Shown one piece after another: positions 45,241 to 46,492 of a stretch of 46,492 bases of DNA (position 1 is its first letter; each line of letters starts with the position of its first letter). The notes under the pieces are model-generated. The model ran no database searches and was not told the origin of the DNA. It saw only the letters and a program-made list of their open reading frames with translations. The stretch is taken from NCBI GenBank assembly GCA_021740905.1, contig JAIOYV010000053.1, forward strand, positions 1 through 46,492, given 5' to 3'. The DNA is from Bacteroidales bacterium. GTDB lineage: Bacteria > Bacteroidota > Bacteroidia > Bacteroidales > M50B96. The position numbers were made by a program, and so were the translations under genes.

Positions 45241-45340
45241 GTTGTTGAATTATTCTGTTTAAACGATTAAAACTGCACCAAAGATAGGAAAATTATTTGT
45301 TTGGTCTTGGGGTAGGGAAATAGCGATACAGAGATATGAG

Positions 45341-45432
45341 AGAGATTCCTCACTTTGTTCAGAAAATCCATGGGATTCATCACTTTTCACCTTAATCGAA
45401 GCCCGACTTTCCGGACGAAGTGAGGAATCTCT
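45341..45432. repeat. Imperfect inverted repeat, 20-bp arms
   Basis: AGAGATTCCTCACTTTGTTC (45341-45360) pairs with the arm at 45413-45432, with 15 perfect bases at the outer end. A weaker third copy of the ATTC.TCACTT word lies between them. It sits between two lipoprotein genes and resembles the intergenic ATTCCTCACTTCGTTCGG-type repeats of Bacteroidota. Confidence 0.65.
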
Positions 45433-45451
45433 TTATCTTTTACCCACCTCC

Positions 45452-46141
45452 TTAATATTGATAATCAAACTGCCCACCATAGCTTGATGGCGGAAAATTC
45501 TGTCGCAATTGAAATGTAGTTGAGGTGCTGTCCATTTGCTGTAATAGCGACAAATCGAAAGTGACTGTTTCTGTGATATATGCCTCGCATAAGTCGCCAT
45601 TCGCATTATGGCACAAATACAAAACAGGAGGGGGTACTGGTGGGGTGCCACATTCGGGCCAAACCACCCCTAGCATAAAATCGTGTTCTGTACAGCCACC
45701 CGAATAACCTACGGTGACATAAATGCAGTCGCCCAAAATTTCAACTTCGGAAATCGCAAAACCATCCTGTGGGTAATCTTCAGGATTGAAGAAGAAACCA
45801 AAATCCTGAATGGCCGTGCTGCACAATTCTGAGATGCAGGTAATATGTACAACAGTGCCAACCATACAAACACTTCCATATTCTGCTGGCACAGTATAGC
45901 TAAGAGTGATTGGTTTGCCATCTTCAAAAATAAAAGTTGAATCATCAATAAATTGCGGCTCTAAAACGTGTCCATCGGTTAGCTCAATTACAAAGCCGCA
46001 ACCATCAAGGCCTGTGTAGTCGTGGATAATTCCGGTTTCATCGCAAGTATATTTAAGATAGACCGGTGCATTTGTTTCTTTTTCATCACAGGCCGATAAT
46101 CCAAAAATCAATATAATAAATAACAATGCCGGTGTTTTCAT
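45452..46141 (-). CDS. Hypothetical cysteine-rich lipoprotein
   Basis: A 229-residue lipoprotein (signal peptide ending GLSAC, Cys18). The mature part has about a dozen cysteines spread through a beta-rich sequence, for example YTCDETG, DGCGFVIEL and VVWPECGTPPVPPP. The C-terminal 40 residues (SLLQQMDSTSTTF...) look like a separate strand-rich tail. No family is recognised. It follows the barrel remnant by 28 bp. Confidence 0.62.
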   Translation of the reverse strand: MKTPALLFIILIFGLSACDEKETNAPVYLKYTCDETGIIHDYTGLDGCGFVIELTDGHVLEPQFIDDSTFIFEDGKPITLSYTVPAEYGSVCMVGTVVHITCISELCSTAIQDFGFFFNPEDYPQDGFAISEVEILGDCIYVTVGYSGGCTEHDFMLGVVWPECGTPPVPPPVLYLCHNANGDLCEAYITETVTFDLSLLQQMDSTSTTFQLRQNFPPSSYGGQFDYQY

Positions 46142-46169
46142 TATCGTACCTCCTTTCTGTATTTAAAGT

Positions 46170-46358
46170 TTAGAAATGAACATTTAACGAAAGTATTCCG
46201 ATAGGGCCAAACCGGCAATTGATGCCTTCATTCCAACTTTTTGAACTTTGGCCATTCGAAGTATATTTCGATTCGCTTTTGTAAAGCCCAATTGAGTAAT
46301 TGGTTTCAACACCAAGAGATAAGTTTTCGTTGAAAAAGTATTTCACTCCAATCAACAG
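46170..46358 (-). pseudogene. 3' fragment of an outer-membrane barrel gene
   Basis: About 61 residues of amphipathic strands (LLIGVKYFFNENLSLGVET ... GPIGILSLNVHF) end in aromatic Phe, the C-terminus of an outer-membrane barrel. Upstream, the frame is closed by a TAG at 46359-46361, immediately before the first residue that still fits a barrel strand. The remaining 130 bp to the window edge do not encode barrel sequence in any frame. The 5' part of the gene has thus been removed or replaced. Confidence 0.65.
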
Positions 46359-46492
46359 CTATTCCTTATGAATTTAACTTTTGCCCTAACAGCCTGACAG
46401 CAAAGCCTTATAGTGAGCACCCTAAAAAACAATCTTCGCGCTATTTTTAAGGGATTTGAGGCGGCATCTCAGGTTTTTTGATACAAATTGCG
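46359..46492. other. Unassigned sequence at the right edge
   Basis: These 134 bp are unlike the neighbouring barrel remnant. One minus-strand frame is open from the edge to a TAG at 46422-46424 and ends KNSAKIVF; it could be the C-terminus of an ORF entering from outside. AGCCTGACAGC-type words hint at an insertion-sequence end, but no terminal inverted repeat can be proven. Confidence 0.3.

Overview
The window reads as chromosomal DNA of a member of the Bacteroidota, most likely a Bacteroidales/Marinilabiliales-type anaerobe or facultative anaerobe. The evidence is a SusC/SusD outer-membrane uptake operon, a protein with a type IX secretion (T9SS) C-terminal sorting domain, many short lipoprotein signal peptides, an 11-subunit complex I locus without nuoEFG, and several TAnnTTTG-type -7 boxes in place of E. 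coli-style promoters. No tRNA, rRNA, CRISPR array, prophage or intact transposase is visible.

Layout. 1-521: no gene; palindromic repeat remnants and the leader of the nuo operon. 522-10364: nuoA-B-C-D-H-I-J-K-L-M-N, tightly packed on the + strand, followed by a small unknown ORF (10383-10772). 10903-14614 (+): two lipoproteins (one with an FGE/sulfatase-modifying-factor fold lacking the catalytic cysteines), a nitrilase and an AlkD-like DNA repair protein, ending at a terminator shared with the convergent pckA (14680-16326, -). 16648-20390 (+): the queuosine precursor genes queC, queD, queE and queF, with a small toxin-antitoxin pair between queE and queF; the ParE-like toxin is cut by an in-frame stop. 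20392-25536 (-): a membrane protein, an Asp/Glu-racemase homologue, an SRPBCC protein, a GreA/B-like protein, RF3 (prfC) and D-Ala-D-Ala ligase (ddl).

25537-26518 is almost 1 kb without a gene, filled with palindromic repeats. 26519-33257 (-): an RluD-type pseudouridine synthase, a T9SS-sorted surface protein, a membrane-anchored PASTA protein and Tex; an 11-bp tandem repeat lies just upstream of the PASTA gene. 33469-35492 (+): a secreted protein of unknown function and an outer-membrane barrel protein. 35589-42764 (-): a SusC-SusD operon followed by two surface lipoproteins that share a homologous C-terminal domain and homologous 3' terminators. 43134-46141 (-): a GT9 glycosyltransferase and three small lipoproteins. 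46170-46358 is the 3' remnant of a barrel protein, broken near the right edge.

How the genes work together. The Nuo proteins form a proton-pumping quinone reductase whose electron-input module is not encoded here. QueD, QueE, QueC and QueF cover the steps from 7,8-dihydroneopterin triphosphate to preQ1. PckA links oxaloacetate and PEP. Ddl and the PASTA protein point to peptidoglycan. The Sus-like operon imports an unidentified substrate; no carbohydrate-active enzyme or peptidase lies beside it.

I did not find a clearly new system. The best leads are the duplicated lipoprotein C-terminal module in the Sus-like operon, the interrupted toxin inside the que cluster, the FGE-like lipoprotein/nitrilase pair, the helically phased tandem repeat before the PASTA gene, and several families of palindromic repeats. 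All functional calls come from reading the protein sequences; no database search was run.
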